Program-made: the position numbers and the translations under genes | Part shown: piece after piece, positions 37,438 to 49,742 of the stretch | Position numbering within the stretch: position 1 is the stretch's first letter | Layout of the letters: every line of letters starts with the position of its first letter | The notes under the pieces: model-generated | What the model was told of the DNA's origin: nothing | Database searches by the model: none | What the model saw: only the letters and a program-made list of their open reading frames with translations | DNA from: Synanceia verrucosa | Taxonomy: Eukaryota > Chordata > Actinopteri > Perciformes > Synanceiidae | Assembly: GCA_029721515.1 (NCBI GenBank) | Contig: CM056563.1 | Span: forward strand, 7,073,454-7,137,453 | Reading direction: 5' to 3' | DNA: 64,000 nt

Positions 37438-37690
37438 AAGGTACCGGGTTTGAATCCTGGCCCGAGGCCTTTCTGTGTGGAGTTTGCATGTTCTCCTCGT
37501 GTCTGTGTGGGTTCTCTCTGGTACTCCGGCTTCCTCCCACCATCCAAAAACATGCATGGGGATTAGGTTAATTGGTTAATTTAAATTGACTGTAGGTGTG
37601 AATGTGAGTGTGAGTGGTTGTCTGTCTCTATGTGTCCTGTGATGAACTGGAGACTTGTCCAGGGTGTACCCTGCCTTTCACCCTAAGACA
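37438..37690 (+). repeat. SINE-like fish repeat, copy 2 (plus orientation)
   Basis: Contains 'gggtttgaatcctgg', which fits an RNA polymerase III B box. It is followed by 'cctttctgtgtggagtttgc', 'ctcccaccatccaaaaacat', 'gtctgtctctatgtgtcctg' and 'ggtgtaccctgcctttcacc', and stops before the (GGAT)n tail. The A-box part is not recognisable, so it is truncated at both ends. I infer a tRNA-derived SINE-like origin from the B box only. Confidence 0.7.
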
Positions 37691-39148
37691 ATACAGTATA
37701 CACAGTATACACTCAGTAATTACAGTCATACATTGTAAGATATAGTATATTACATTATTATAGTGGTATACACAGCAATATATACTGCAGTTAAGCCATA
37801 TTATTTTGTACAAAAGAAAGACATGTCATTTGCATCCAAAAAGAAAGCCTCTCCTCTCAAGTGACTGCCTCCATGAAAAGCCTTCCTCTTCAGTGTCAGG
37901 CATGAAAGAACGACAGTGGATCTTTTATCGCACAATGAAACAACTTAAAGGCTGACACACACTGGGAACAACAACAACAACAACAAAAACATGAAGCCCA
38001 TTATTTTCCAAACACACTGTCTTTTTCAGTCACACTGGCAGGATGCTGTTTTGAAGTGGACCACCTGTTGATTAAAAATAGTTTTCATTCTCTGATTGTA
38101 TCATGATCCATGCAGGAGCTGTTACTAAGTGATTCAATATGTCTTTATCTATTTCTAATTTCAGCAGCACTATCATTTAGTGGAAGCCCCATTTCATTCT
38201 GGTGTATTACCACTTTTGTCTTTTGTTCATGGACTGCCTTTTCAGTAGATCTATGGCTTTATTCTGATTGGTAGATAGAACATAAACTGCATTGACTGTG
38301 GATCATCTCCCTGCTTCAGATTTATGGGGTCTGGGACTAGGAGCAGGGCAGATATACGGTGCCATATATAACTGTCTGGCTTTATCTTTGACAGTAAATT
38401 ACTGGGGGCGGGGGCGTACGTAGACGTTAGAGGGTTGAATTGTAACTGAAACTGAGTGTGTGCTGGTGTGTCACAGCAAAGCAGCTTTTGACCAAGTAAC
38501 CAGTGTTTCAGTCTTGGCCTGTAACCCCACAGTGTCATGCTGCCATCCTTTTCCAGAGTTTATTAACTGCAGGACAGCAGTGTGGTTCAGCGGTTTGAGT
38601 CACAGGTTCAACCTTTTTCCTCCAGTGACATTCACTTCTCCACTCTCCTGTTCCCATCTACTCATCAAACAGGGCGTCCCATGTTAGAAATAAGCCTCAA
38701 TATGCCTGATTTCATTCAAAAATATTAGGGTATTTAGTAGACATGGCATTATTACTCCAGTTTTTCTCCACATTACAAGTTTTTTAGCAACAACATACTG
38801 AATGTGTGTGTGCAAGTGGGGACATTAAGCTGGTCTGCAGTCTGTCCATACCCTCTATGTCCTCTGATGTGACGCTCCTACTGCAGCGTTATCTCATCTT
38901 CACTCGCCATATTTTGCTCTTGAGCAAAAGCAGCCTTAGCACAGTGTCTTGACACAGGTGTTACTATTGAACTTGTAACACATGGTTCATGTTAATGTTG
39001 TGAAATGGTTGCAGTTCTAACATTGTGGCTTGTGGTTGTGTACCTGTCCCGGTTTTAGGCCACAAAACTACTTGGTTATGGGTTAGAAAAAAGATCAGGG
39101 GTTAGCTTAAAGTAAGTGCACTTGTGATGCAAGTTCGGCTAGTGAGGT
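37691..39148. other. Non-coding stretch, nothing recognised
   Basis: Short frames only. A short (CAA)n tract lies near 37970-37990. No named repeat or gene. Confidence 0.45.
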
Positions 39149-39426
39149 GAGGGCTGGAGTCTATCCCAGCTGTCTTAGGGTGAAAGACAGGGTACACCCT
39201 GGACAAGTCTCCAGTTCATCACAGGACACATAGAGACAGACAACCACTCACACTCACGTTCACGTTCACACCTACGGTCAATTTAAATTAGCCAATTAAC
39301 CTAATCCCCATACATGTTTTTGGATGGTGGGAGGAAGCCGGAGTACCAGAGAGAACCCACACAGACATGGGAAGAACCCGGTACCTTGTTGCTGTGAGGC
39401 GACAGTGCTAATCCACAGCACCATCG
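39149..39426 (-). repeat. SINE-like fish repeat, copy 3 (minus orientation)
   Basis: Same family as the copies at 34661 and 37438, here the longest. On the minus strand the 5' part reads 'agcactgtcgcctcacagca', which fits the tRNA-like A-box region. It is followed by a degraded B box near 'ggtaccgggttcttccc' and the conserved body as far as 'gggatagactccagccctc'. The composite hAT-type element inserted immediately next to its 5' end. Confidence 0.7.
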
Positions 39427-40030
39427 CCCATAACTAGGATTGGGTACTGAACTTCAATACTTTTGTAGCACCGACCAAAAAGCTCTGATATAAATAAAAA
39501 ATAAATAAATAATTTTTCGGTGCCAAATTCCAATGCCGAAGTGTCGGCATGAGCCATGCTCTTGGATGTCTTTATGGATGGGGGGGGGGCATGTCCTTTT
39601 CAGATTCATAGTGACACTGATCCGTCCCCCCACTTTCCAGCATAAGGAGACAAACATTGCCGGTAAAACAAAGGATTACTGTCAATGCAGCAGCATTGGG
39701 TGTTTAGGTTCATGGTGTGTTCAAATTATACAAGAATGTCAGAATTTCCAAGTTCCAAGTCAGAACATAAATCAGAACGCACCATGAATCTCACCAACCA
39801 GACAGAGAATTCATGCTATCTGCTACTGATGTAAACAGTAGCTACATGTTTTTGTATGTGTGTAAGGTTGGAAGAGCTGGGAGCACTAAACTTTGAGGTT
39901 ATGATGATCTGAGCTCCAAGTTCTGAGTTCCAGTGAACACACCATAAGGTAAACTGTCATTCTCCAAGGTCCTAAAGAGGAACTGGCAGCAGCCTGTTCC
40001 TGTTGCTCATCATCAGACCACAGTCTAGTA

Positions 40031-41086
40031 CAGGGGTTGGACAATGAAACTGAACACTGGCCAATTTAGTTTAGTTTCATGGCTACATTTGACCAGCCTA
40101 GTGGCTGGTCAACTTCATTGATTGCACATTGCACCAGTAAGAGCAGCGTGTGAAGGTTCAATTAGCAGAGTAATAACACAGTTTTGATTAAAATATTGCA
40201 ATGCACACAACATTATGGGTGACAATCAGAGTTCAAAAGAGGACAAATTGTTGGTGCATGTCTTGCTGGCGCATCTGTGACCAAGACAGCAAGTCTTTGT
40301 GATGTATCAAAAGCCATGGTATCCAGGGTAATGTCAGCATACCACCAAGAAGGATGAACCACATCCAGCAGGAGTAACTGTGGACACAAGAGGAAGCTGT
40401 CTGAAAGGGATGTCTGGGTGCTAACCCGGATTGTAGCGAAAATCTTGGGTTGTAGACAATGTGTTCTCTGATGAGTCCACCTTTATTGTCTTTCCCACAC
40501 TCAGGAGAGTTATGGTGTGGAGAAGCCCCAAAGAAGCGTACCACCCAGACCTTTGCATGCCTAGAGTGAAGCATGGGGGTGGATCTGCGATGGTTTGGGC
40601 TGCAGTATCATGGCGTTCCCTAGACCCAATACTTGTGCTTGATGGGCACGTCACTGCCAAGGACTACCGAACCATTCTGGAGGACCATGTGGTTCAAACA
40701 TTGCATCCTGAAGGCAGTGCTATGTATCTGGATGATAATGCACCAATACACACAGCAAGACTGGTGACAGAGTGATTTGATGAACATGAAAGTGAAGTTG
40801 AACATCTCCCATGGCCTGCACAGTCAACACATCTAAATATTACTGAGCCGCTTTGGAGTGTTCTGGAGGAGCGAGTCAGGAAATGTTTTCCTCCTCCAGC
40901 ATCACGTAGTGACCTGGCCACTATTCTGCAAATGGCTCAAAATCCCTCTGGACACTGTGCAGGACTTGTATCTGTCATTCCCAAGACAAAGTGATGCTTT
41001 ATTGGCTGCAAAAGGACCCCCTGCACCATACTAATGAATTGTTGTGTTCTAAAACCAGGCATTTCAGTTTCATTGTCCAACCTCTG
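40031..41086 (+). mobile_element. Tc1-like transposon, internally deleted, 1056 bp
   Basis: Terminal repeats: the left is 'caggggttggacaatgaaac' and the right, read in reverse, is 'cagaggttggacaatgaaac'. It is preceded by TA (40029-40030), the Tc1/mariner target dinucleotide; on the right the expected TA is TG (41087-41088), a single change. I recognise the sequence as a common fish Tc1-like family. Compared with the family as I remember it, a central block is missing at about 40435-40445, between 'ctaacccggattgtagcgaa' and 'aatcttgggttgtagac', so part of the transposase between the DNA-binding and catalytic regions is lost. It sits inside the composite hAT-type element and so inserted later. 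Confidence 0.9.
40215..41034 (+). pseudogene. Broken Tc1-like transposase
   Basis: In the family this enzyme cuts and pastes the element using a DDE/D catalytic triad after an N-terminal helix-turn-helix region. Here the start ATG at 40215 is followed almost at once by a frameshift; the family phrase for 'EFKRGQIVGA' can be read only out of frame. After the central deletion the catalytic half is open from 40461 to 40775: 'MFSDESTF' holds the first Asp, 'YLDDNAPIHTA' the second, followed by an in-frame TGA after 'RLVTE'. Beyond the stop the same frame continues with 'HLPWPAQS' and 'LNITEPLW', which holds the final Glu, until another shift near the end; the family stop corresponds to the TAA at 41032-41034. 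The deletion, frameshift and nonsense codon make it non-functional. Confidence 0.9.
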
Positions 41087-41652
41087 TGTTCAGAAACAGG
41101 AAATAGAGAATGTAAGCATAACAGCATGGTTGCTACTTAGGTTACGTTTTCTGGTGTCCTTTTCGGTTCACCATATCCCTTCAGAAAGCAATGACTGTCA
41201 GTGTTTATCCAGTTTCACTCAAATTCACTGTTGTCAACCTGTGGAAGTTAATAAAGGACGCTCATCCTTCCTGGGTCATGAAAAGGAGTTTGGCTGACTG
41301 TTTAATCATTGTTAACGCTGGTGCAGCATAACACATTGAGAGCACAGTACACAGCTGTAAGGTACAGATTTGTAGCCTATATTTATTTTCAGTTTGAACG
41401 TTTTGCATAAAGAATCAATAGCAAAGTTGGTTTTCTGAGAGAGAAATGCTGAATAAATGCATCATGTAACTCAAAATTAATCGTGATTTCAATATTGACC
41501 AAAATAATCGTGATAATGATTTTTTCCATAATCGAGCAGCCCTATATTGAGGTATCGAAAAAAAGTTTTGTTTTGGGACCATATTGAAACAAAGGTATCG
41601 ACATTGGTATCGTATCAAAACATTTTGAATGATACCCAGCCCTACCCATAAC

Positions 41653-43229
41653 ACAATATGTGAAATTCATAAATGTTCACAATTGTGAATGAATCCATCA
41701 ACAAAACAACTAAATATCCATATGCATTGGTTTACAGTTAAAACAAGTGGTTTGGGATTTTAGTTATGACTTAAATATGACGATAACCTGTTCTGACCTG
41801 TAGAGATTACAACCCCAAAACTGTTTTACCTCCTTACAGTGTGATTCTGTCTTCCACCCCAATGCATGGCAGGTGAAGCTCCAAACCTCCTCTGACCCTG
41901 AGTAGAAATAAGTAGGTATGAAAAGAAAAGAAATACTCACTGGAGTCAACGTTCTCCACACACTGTCGAGCACTCTGCAATGCATTAATGTGCTCCTCTC
42001 TGTGACAGATTTACTCGTTCCATATCTACTCACAGGTACTTAGTGTTTACAGGATTACAAGTTGTAAACATAAATTGAACTTGGGAGTTATTTATAAAGT
42101 CTTGTATGCAGACTTGAGATAAATGGGAGCAGTGGGATTTATCAGCAGAACTGTGCAGGTTGACAGACTTCAGCTGAGCAGCTCCACATTCAGACAGACA
42201 CTGACAGTGTTAATATGAAGCACTGAGCTGCACGTCTGGAGTGAAATATGGAACATTAGCTGCATTTTTGGAGGAAACTTGACCTTATTTAACCTAGCTG
42301 AGCTGGAGCTAGGAAGTACATCACTCAAAATGAACACTGAAGCACTTGAAGGATAAGCTGGCATTAGTCTATTTTTACTCCCAACAAATTAAACATGTAT
42401 GGTTCACTCAATGACCTAATGAAAAGAAGCTCAAAGCCAATGTGATAATAAAAAGTCCATCATATATTTAGAATTAGAGCTGTGTGACAGTGCTGTGTCC
42501 ACCGTACGATATAACCCTCTGTTGTTTTAGATTGTCATTTTAATGTGTAGGCTACTTGGTTAGCTCTGTTGCTACACTAACTTGACGTTACTCTAGTTGT
42601 GGTTTAGATACTCCATGTAAAGCACAACTCAACATCAGAATGACCGCTGGATAATCCAAATGTATCATGAGAGTTCAAAACATGTTTACTGTATGAAGCA
42701 TTGACATAATGGTATGAAGGCTAATGTAACTGTAGCAACACTGCTGCTTTGTGGTAGTATTTTTACATCACCTTTAAGGACAGCAGCATGGAGGAGGAGA
42801 GCACATTGGAAAGAGAAAATAACATCACCAGTAACGTTACATCACTTGGTGCCTCTCACCTCCCTTAAACGTGCCTCTCACCTCCCTTAAACGTGCCTGG
42901 AGTTGAGTGACATTCACCATCTGGTTCCACAGAGCACTGTTCACAATGAGGTGGTCATCAGCATGGGATGTGATCAAAGGACATCCACTTCTATGTCTTT
43001 CTGTGACTCCTCCAGTCTCTCTGTGTCTCTGTTACAATCTGCTGATGACACACTGTGACACTCTAAGCTCAGTGGAAACTTCCCTTTGACAACATCCTGT
43101 TTGAAGCGTCTCAATGAGCAGGTACTGATGATCGATTGTTAGGGGTCATCATCATCTCATGATGTCAAAATGTGAACAAAATGATGAAGAGGACTGTTTA
43201 AATACATAGAACCAGAACATTTAGTGGTT
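41653..43229. other. Non-coding stretch; one 22-bp tandem duplication
   Basis: No gene supported. The 22-mer beginning 'gtgcctctcacctcccttaa' occurs twice in tandem at 42849-42892. Around 42478 'agctgtgtgacagtgctgtg' slightly resembles a hAT-type end but lacks a partner. Confidence 0.45.
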
Positions 43230-43450
43230 GATTCATGGATCAGACACTTGTTGTGATTTTTGTGGTTAATTAGCTTGTTAGAGAACAGCATGTTTCTGTA
43301 TGCAGTAAATACTGAAACATTGAACAGCTGGACATGTGCATTCAAAAGGTTAGAAAAGGTCAAATTAAGTTCACCTGTAAAGGTTTTAGTGCACTTTAGG
43401 TGCATCTTTTCATCCAAAAGCCCAATATCCCTAACTTTTTGTGAGTAGTG
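43230..43450 (-). mobile_element. Tc1-like end fragment
   Basis: The plus-strand text ends 'ccctaactttttgtgagtag' plus 'tg', immediately followed by TA (43451-43452). I recognise this as the terminal repeat of another fish Tc1-like family, together with the subterminal phrase 'gtgcactttaggtgcatc'. The other end and the transposase are absent, so this is a truncated piece whose inner boundary is approximate. Confidence 0.6.
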
Positions 43451-43466
43451 TATCTATCTTTCTCTC

Positions 43467-43469
<3 letters not shown>

Positions 43470-43509
<40 letters not shown>
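43470..43509. repeat. (CA)20 dinucleotide microsatellite
   Basis: Uninterrupted CA alternation beginning about 18 bp after the Tc1-like end at 43450. Confidence 0.95.
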
Positions 43510-43510
<1 letters not shown>

Positions 43511-46500
43511 AGGGCATCAAGCATACCAGAATCATTAGCATAATGACAAATGTTTCACTGTGATGATTTTCTATTTCAATATCTTCACCATTAAACGGTG
43601 AAACATAAAACCCATTTTCTGTTATATCTCCTGATCCAGGGAGCTCATCCTGCACAAACTGTGCTCTTTGAGCAACTTACTTGACAAAGCACACAATGAA
43701 ACACACAGTGTAGTACACAATGGCCTCGTGCACACAAACAGCTTCATGAATTAGACTGACACAAGTTGAGCGTGGCAGCATGTGTGGTGTAGCCATGCTT
43801 CAGATGGGAGGCTAATGGAAAGGCCTGTCATGGCGCAGTCATCACTTCTGCCTTGTGCGTCACAGACTCTGGAGCACAAAGTGTTCTGGACATTTTGAGG
43901 TGAAAACAAACATGAGGGAAAATAAAGCCCCCGAAACAGCACGTGAACGCACAATGAGCAACAGCATTTTCAGAGGCATCAAACCAGATCAGCATCAGGC
44001 CTACGCGTGGCTACTGGTGTTGTAGAGCTTCCAGTCTAAAAGGCTAACAGTGACTGACAACACCCCCTGATTATTTCATCACTGAAGGTGTGCTGAATAT
44101 AGCACTGACTTCCAAAGTCAGTGAGTTCCCAAATGTAGCCAGCACATCCAGCGCCTGCTAATGCACCATCGAGAGCGTGGCTCCAGATAAAACCCGAACA
44201 AGTTCAGGAACAAAGCCAACCTTCTGAGATGTACTATCCACAGCATGTCTCTCTTTGTTGGTTCGCTGAGGCTTCGCACTGTCGCACAATGTGAAAATTA
44301 GGTCATTATAACGGGACTAAAGTTTAAAATAACGAAACAAAACAAAACTTATTAATCATTTGCGCTTCTGTTGAGTAAACAAAGAGAAATTACCATGCCC
44401 GAACTGTCAAGCTGCGCTGGTGTCTGCAGCGCTGCACACTGGTTTTAATGAATTAACGAGCCAAGAAAGAGGATGTTCCATTCACACGGCACAAAAGTGA
44501 CTCATGTATAATTGATGACTGACTCAGTGTTGGGAATTTGACGTTGGGTGTTATTAGTTGGGGCGCCAACACAAATGCACAGCAGGCATAGGCAATCAGA
44601 GGGTTGATTCTCACCATGCCAGGACCAGGGAGCAGTGAGGAGGAGCCGTGAAGGCATTCTCACTTGGTTTTTGTTGTGACATGTATGACATTGCTGCGTT
44701 TCCCAATATTACCTTCTGACCTTCTGAGAGAGAGTGATGCTCTGATGTGTTTCCAAAACCATCCTCCCTGTTGCCTAATGAGCTTTCACACACTGTCAAA
44801 CCCACTTTCACACTTCAAGGTGTGAAATACTGTGTGAAACATAAAGTTACAGTGAAAAAAAGTGCTGCTGTCTACCTAAGTAAATCACTTAAAGATGTCA
44901 AGTAAGGCTGTTGGTGCGTTATTTTGAAATCAATGCTCCTATATTTCCCTCTATTCTCACAGGCTTTTGAGTGCAACACTGAACACAAATGCTAACATAC
45001 CCTAACCCTAAATAATTCAGGAGGTGCAATCCACCACAAAAGCAATAACTATTGTAGCTGTACAGCATTAATGCTTTTACAGCAACAAGAAAAACAGAAA
45101 AAGAGAAAAAATGCCTGTCAGAAGGGTAAGTGACCACTTTCTCTAACAATATCCCATCCATCATCTCTAAAAGCTTCACCCTGGACAAAAACAATCACCA
45201 GTTACAGAATACTGAAATCAGAGATTTTTAGCTGTGATCCGAAAAAAGTAGATGTCAGCCACAGACTTTGACATGAACTGTATATGGTATACCATCATCT
45301 GACGATGTATTTGTTTTTACTAACTTCTTGTCTGCTTTTTACATGTATATTGTGTCCTTTGCGTGGTGGGAAATACTATCCTTTTACAAATGTTATAGTA
45401 AATGGGCTATGATTAAAAAAACACACGATAACTAGAATAAAATGACATAAACACAGGGATTGTATGGTGATTCAGGTTAGAATGAGTGACACTGAAATAT
45501 TAAATATCAGGTTCGTCTTTTTGGTTTGTATTCATTTTTCATGGCAAACTGTGCTCACAGAGCTGGTAAGTGGACAGCGGCCTTATCTCTGCTTGGTGTC
45601 TCAGGCAGCAGTGATGTCCTGCCAATGTTTGCTCTCAAATAACAGTCTAATTGACTTCACATTTTGGTTTCACTTCACCAAAGTACCAATAAGATTTCTT
45701 CCCCTCTGGATAGTGATCTGACTCATAATAATGCATTCAGAAAAGCAGGCAGAAAATAATATTCACAAAAAATATTGCCGGCCTGTGAAAAAAAGGTGTG
45801 TCTGCCAACTTCATAACTTGCTGGGGGCGGTCCAGGATCCTGTGAGCCTCTTTTCATTTCCCCAGTCCAGTAAAAAACACACTTAATTTATAACGCCATC
45901 GAATAGCCAATACAATCTCATGCAGGTGTTTTAGGGTAGAATGAGGTCATCAGGTTATAATCAATAACCAAGTCTTTTTGTAGATGCACAGTGTGTGTCT
46001 GAATGCAGAGAAAAGACTGCCTTCAGCTGGTAGAGATGGGTGCAGTAAATTGCACTAATTCCTCTAAAGCATGTTATGCTTGTTCCACTCTGCATTCTGT
46101 AAGCAGTGTGCACATTTAAATACACATGAAGAAGGGGTCTAATCTGATTAAGGCAACAATGGCAGTTACTTCCTGTTACTTTTAGGCTGAACAGTAAATT
46201 TCCTTAATCAACCAGCTGTACAGTTGATTAAATCAGTGAAGCCACATGAAGGCAGACAGGCATCTGCAGCAGCTTCTCATTTGTGCCTGCTTATGAATGT
46301 GAGCTGATATGAGATAATGTCTTGTGCAGACAGCAGGGTGCTGCAGTAGTGTTGTGCACCCAATGAGGAGGCTAACATTTAGGATTCTCCACAGTGTCTA
46401 CAGTGCAAAGCAAATGCACTTCTCTTTTCATACCTCCACCCAAAGAACTAAAGCTGGTGCAGAACCGGGGGTTAACTCAATATACTGTCTGTTTTTTTTT

Positions 46501-49145
46501 TTTCCTCTACCAAAACCAATGCTTGAAACAATATTATTTGTCATTGCATTGGGGATATGTCTGCGTGCCACCAACAACACACTGCAATATTTACTTTATG
46601 TTAGAAGTGATACCACGTACCAAAACATGTCTCCCAAAAATATGTCACCATATAAAAGAAAATACTGCTGGATTGTGTTATTTTTTTTTTTATTTCATGC
46701 AATGTTGTTTGTGGGGACGGCTTTAAATCTTTCTCAGGGGGGAAGTGTTTTAAAACCACTTTGTTAATATTTAATATGGTTCTTTTTACATTCCCACAGC
46801 TGTCATTTAGAAACAAATACAGAGTCTACAACTGTCCCCAGCCCTGAAAAACACTGCTGTGTTGTTTCCACAGATGTCACAGCATCATGATTAATACATA
46901 TTAATATGCTGTTCACTGGTAAAATACTGTAGAGTTTACTCTGAGCAGCGTTCGGTGAGGTCTGCATCATTTCCACAGTGCACAAACTGTTGTCTCACTT
47001 TCTGCTCAAAAGTCAGTCACTATAGTCCAGGATCATTTGTGATTGTTTGTTCTTTAAAAAAAAGCTTCCAGAAGATTACAGTCCTGGGGCTACACACGGT
47101 CAAACAGGCAAATATAAAAGCATTTAGACAAGCTGTCTCCTCCCAAACACAATCTGAGCTGGATAAAGAATAACAAACAGCTGACCTCATTCTCTTGAAT
47201 TAGTTTTAATTTCCTGCTGTCAGTCCTCATTCCAGTGGACTTAATGGAGAGATAATCAATTTGTTGACTCCAGCGTAACACAGAGAGGAACTTCATATTA
47301 AACACAACACTGAGCAGCCAGCAGAGCGTGAATAGCTGTGTGCATGTCTTGCAGAGAGGACCAGCACGTCTTCATGCAACCATAAAGGAAATGTGCCTGC
47401 AGCTATAATGAAACACACAACCTGTTTTCTCAAGAAATATGTATCATTAATGATTATATGCTTAATCCTAATCAATGCTAAGCTGAGGGCATAAGCATAG
47501 TTTGAGGGCTTGTACAAGCGGTGGCGGATAAATTAAGATGAACAGCCACTAGTCGTCTCATTAATTTGGCATTTCGCCTCTGCTTTTGACCATTTTAAAA
47601 CAGGATATAACACAATGGCACGCAAAAAAATGGACAGCAGACTATAGGTGCCCTGTAAGGCTCATTACACAGGAGAAACAAGGGATGGATGAAAAATCAC
47701 AGCACAGGTGAACAGAAAGATCAGGAGGAGGCTTCCTGGAGGTTTAACAGGCGCAGTAACCGGCTCTGTAGAAAAGTTAAGAACGTGGCCATCTGCTCAA
47801 CGTTCGCTGCCATCGCCCATTTCAAATATTGATACAGCCGATCACACAGCTGCTGTTGTTAACCTGTATTTAGGTTGATTTTGCACAGATTATAGAACAA
47901 CGATTTGATTGGATGATATCTGCTGGAAAAGTGGAAACGCTTGACAGAGCACAGAAAGACCAGGAGGCAGGAGAGACGAGGGTTTAACAGGTGGACAGCT
48001 AGCATTTCATTTCTAAACGGTCTGCCAAAGTCCTGAACCCTCAAAAGCTCCTGTGTGGATCCCTTTCTGCAGACTGTCCGTACTGGACTGTCTGATCGAG
48101 CAGACACATCTCTTAATAATACTGTGTCCTGAATATGTTCTGTCATGACAGGGACAGATTATATTTGTTATCATGAGCCACACTTTAATCATTTAGCACA
48201 AACACCCAACGCTGGTGAGAGATGATGAGCGGGATTGTTTACAGATTGCAGAAAAACTCATCAAATATATGTTGTCTGACTGAATTTTCATTCATGTCAC
48301 TGCAGTGCAGCCAGGATAAGTGAGGAAAAAACATCAGGGAATAAAGAAGGAAATGAGCCCAACTATGTTATGAAAAGATTTAATCTCATCCTGTATCAAA
48401 CTGTGGGTACCACTCCACTGTAAAATGACTGGAAAAGGAGTTAAATTTAACGATGTGGATATCTACGGTATATGTGGAAATATGAGCACAACCATAGGTA
48501 TGTCTGTGACATCAAGTTGATATGAATAAAACCTCAAAATGTGCAGCCAACCTGCTGCTGCCATCATGCTGCATATACAAACATACTGTATGTGCTGACC
48601 CACACAGACAGGAAGTGCATCGGACATGAAGAGGATGTGAGTAATGAAGCTGCCTGTTTTTTTTTATTCCCCCCTCATTTATTGAAATGCTTCGTGCAGT
48701 AAACAGGCTTTCAAGATAATAAAAGTGGTGCCAACATGGGGCGATGTGCTCCATCTGCCCATCAGCTGAAAGCACTCAACTCATGAGACCTCGGTGTGGC
48801 TTTTATCCAACAGCATGAGCAGAAACAGGAAAAACACAAAAGCTGACCTTCTGGAATAAAACTGAAGTGATGTGATGTCAGAGGCCTTTGTGAATGGATA
48901 GAGGGTCAGACTCTGAGCCTTTCTACTAACAGAAAATATAACATGAATTCATTTTCCCATCACTATTATTATTCTATTTGGTTGATAATTATGCTCAAAT
49001 TACTAGCGTTTGCATGATGCTTTTATTTTTGGGGGGACCCACTGTGTCCTGCCACTGGCCCTCTGATATTCTGATTTTATTTGAAGTGACAAATGAATGC
49101 CGTTTTAATCTTGCCTCCCTGTGCCTGAAATATTTATGACTGACC
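43510..49145. other. Non-coding stretch, nothing recognised
   Basis: More than 5.5 kb with no supportable gene, RNA or named repeat. The 147-codon plus-strand frame at 46324-46767 crosses a T10 run, is rich in Phe/Leu and overlaps a second open frame, so I regard it as chance. A two-unit telomere-like motif at 45000-45011 is too short to mean anything. An oligo-T run is at 48658-48666. Confidence 0.45.
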
Positions 49146-49149
49146 TTAA

Positions 49150-49539
49150 AGGTGGAGTAGGAGATTTTTCTGGAGCATTTTTTTTACCATATCGCTTGAA
49201 AACCTCTTCACATCCACATTGCAACCAGGAAAATAGAACAACGAAGAATTGAGCTTTGTTAACCACAAAACAATCCGTTCATAATGCCAGCTATAACACA
49301 TCGTCACAAGGCTAGGAAGATAGCTCACTAACTGATAGATTATTTGCTTACATCAATAGTAGTAGGCTACGCAGCTAACAGCTAATAGTTAGCTAATCAA
49401 TGCAGTGCTCATGAACCTCCGTGAACGCTCGGGAACAAGTCGCGGGTTTCGGTGGGAGGTCTGAAGAAAGGGAAGGGGTGTGAGTATTTTCAAAATATAG
49501 CTTGCTGGAACCATTTTTCAAAGAACTCCTACTGCACCT
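49150..49539. mobile_element. MITE, 390 bp, flanked by TTAA
   Basis: The ends 'aggtggagtaggag' and 'ctcctactgcacct' are inverted repeats with one mismatch over 14 bp. The flanks are TTAA on both sides (49146-49149 and 49540-49543). A TTAA duplication is typical of piggyBac and Kolobok-type elements; the termini do not let me choose. The interior has a stretch of 'gctaacagctaatagttagc' and a CpG-bearing part ('cgtgaacgctcgggaacaag'). No coding capacity. Confidence 0.8.
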
Positions 49540-49657
49540 TTAAGTTTTCAAGAGGGTTAAGAACATATAAACACCCCTGGACTAAAGGTTTTTCCACAGC
49601 ACAGGGGTGAACAGTATATTCTTGTGTATAATTTTATGCTTATTCAGAAAGTATTTA

Positions 49658-49742
49658 GAGGCCTTTCTGTGTGGAGTTTGCATGTTCTCCCTGTGTCTGC
49701 TGGTTTCTCTCCAGATACGCCGGCTTCCTCCCACCATCCATG
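49658..49742 (+). repeat. SINE-like fish repeat, fragment 4
   Basis: Carries only the middle portion of the family seen at 37438: 'gaggcctttctgtgtggagt', 'ttgcatgttctccctgtgtc' and 'cggcttcctcccaccatcca'. It is broken on both sides. Confidence 0.7.

Larger units (their letters stand above)
39435..41644. mobile_element. Composite hAT-type element, about 2.2 kb, exact 8-bp duplication
   Basis: The left end is 'taggattgggtactgaactt' and the right end is '...gaatgatacccagccctac' up to 41644; the ends are inverted relatives (TAGGRYTGGGTA). The 8-mer cccataac occurs exactly on both sides (39427-39434 and 41645-41652), which supports a hAT-type insertion and shows that everything between entered or accumulated as one unit. 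Inside lie (i) about 39645-39983, homologous in reverse to the interior of the element at 20675-21376; (ii) a Tc1-like insertion at 40031-41086; (iii) at about 41490-41543, 'ataatcgagcagccctat', which looks like the end of a further hAT-type repeat. No hAT transposase frame is seen. Confidence 0.75.

Noticed and set aside
42478..42510. hAT-type terminus near 'agctgtgtgacagtgctgtg'
   Set aside because: No matching inverted end or target duplication found.
45000..45011. Telomere-like ccctaaccctaa
   Set aside because: Only two units, which is expected by chance in a window this size.
46324..46767. 147-codon ORF with hydrophobic stretches that could suggest membrane segments
   Set aside because: The hydrophobic residues come from oligo-T runs; another open frame overlaps it and no domain is recognisable.
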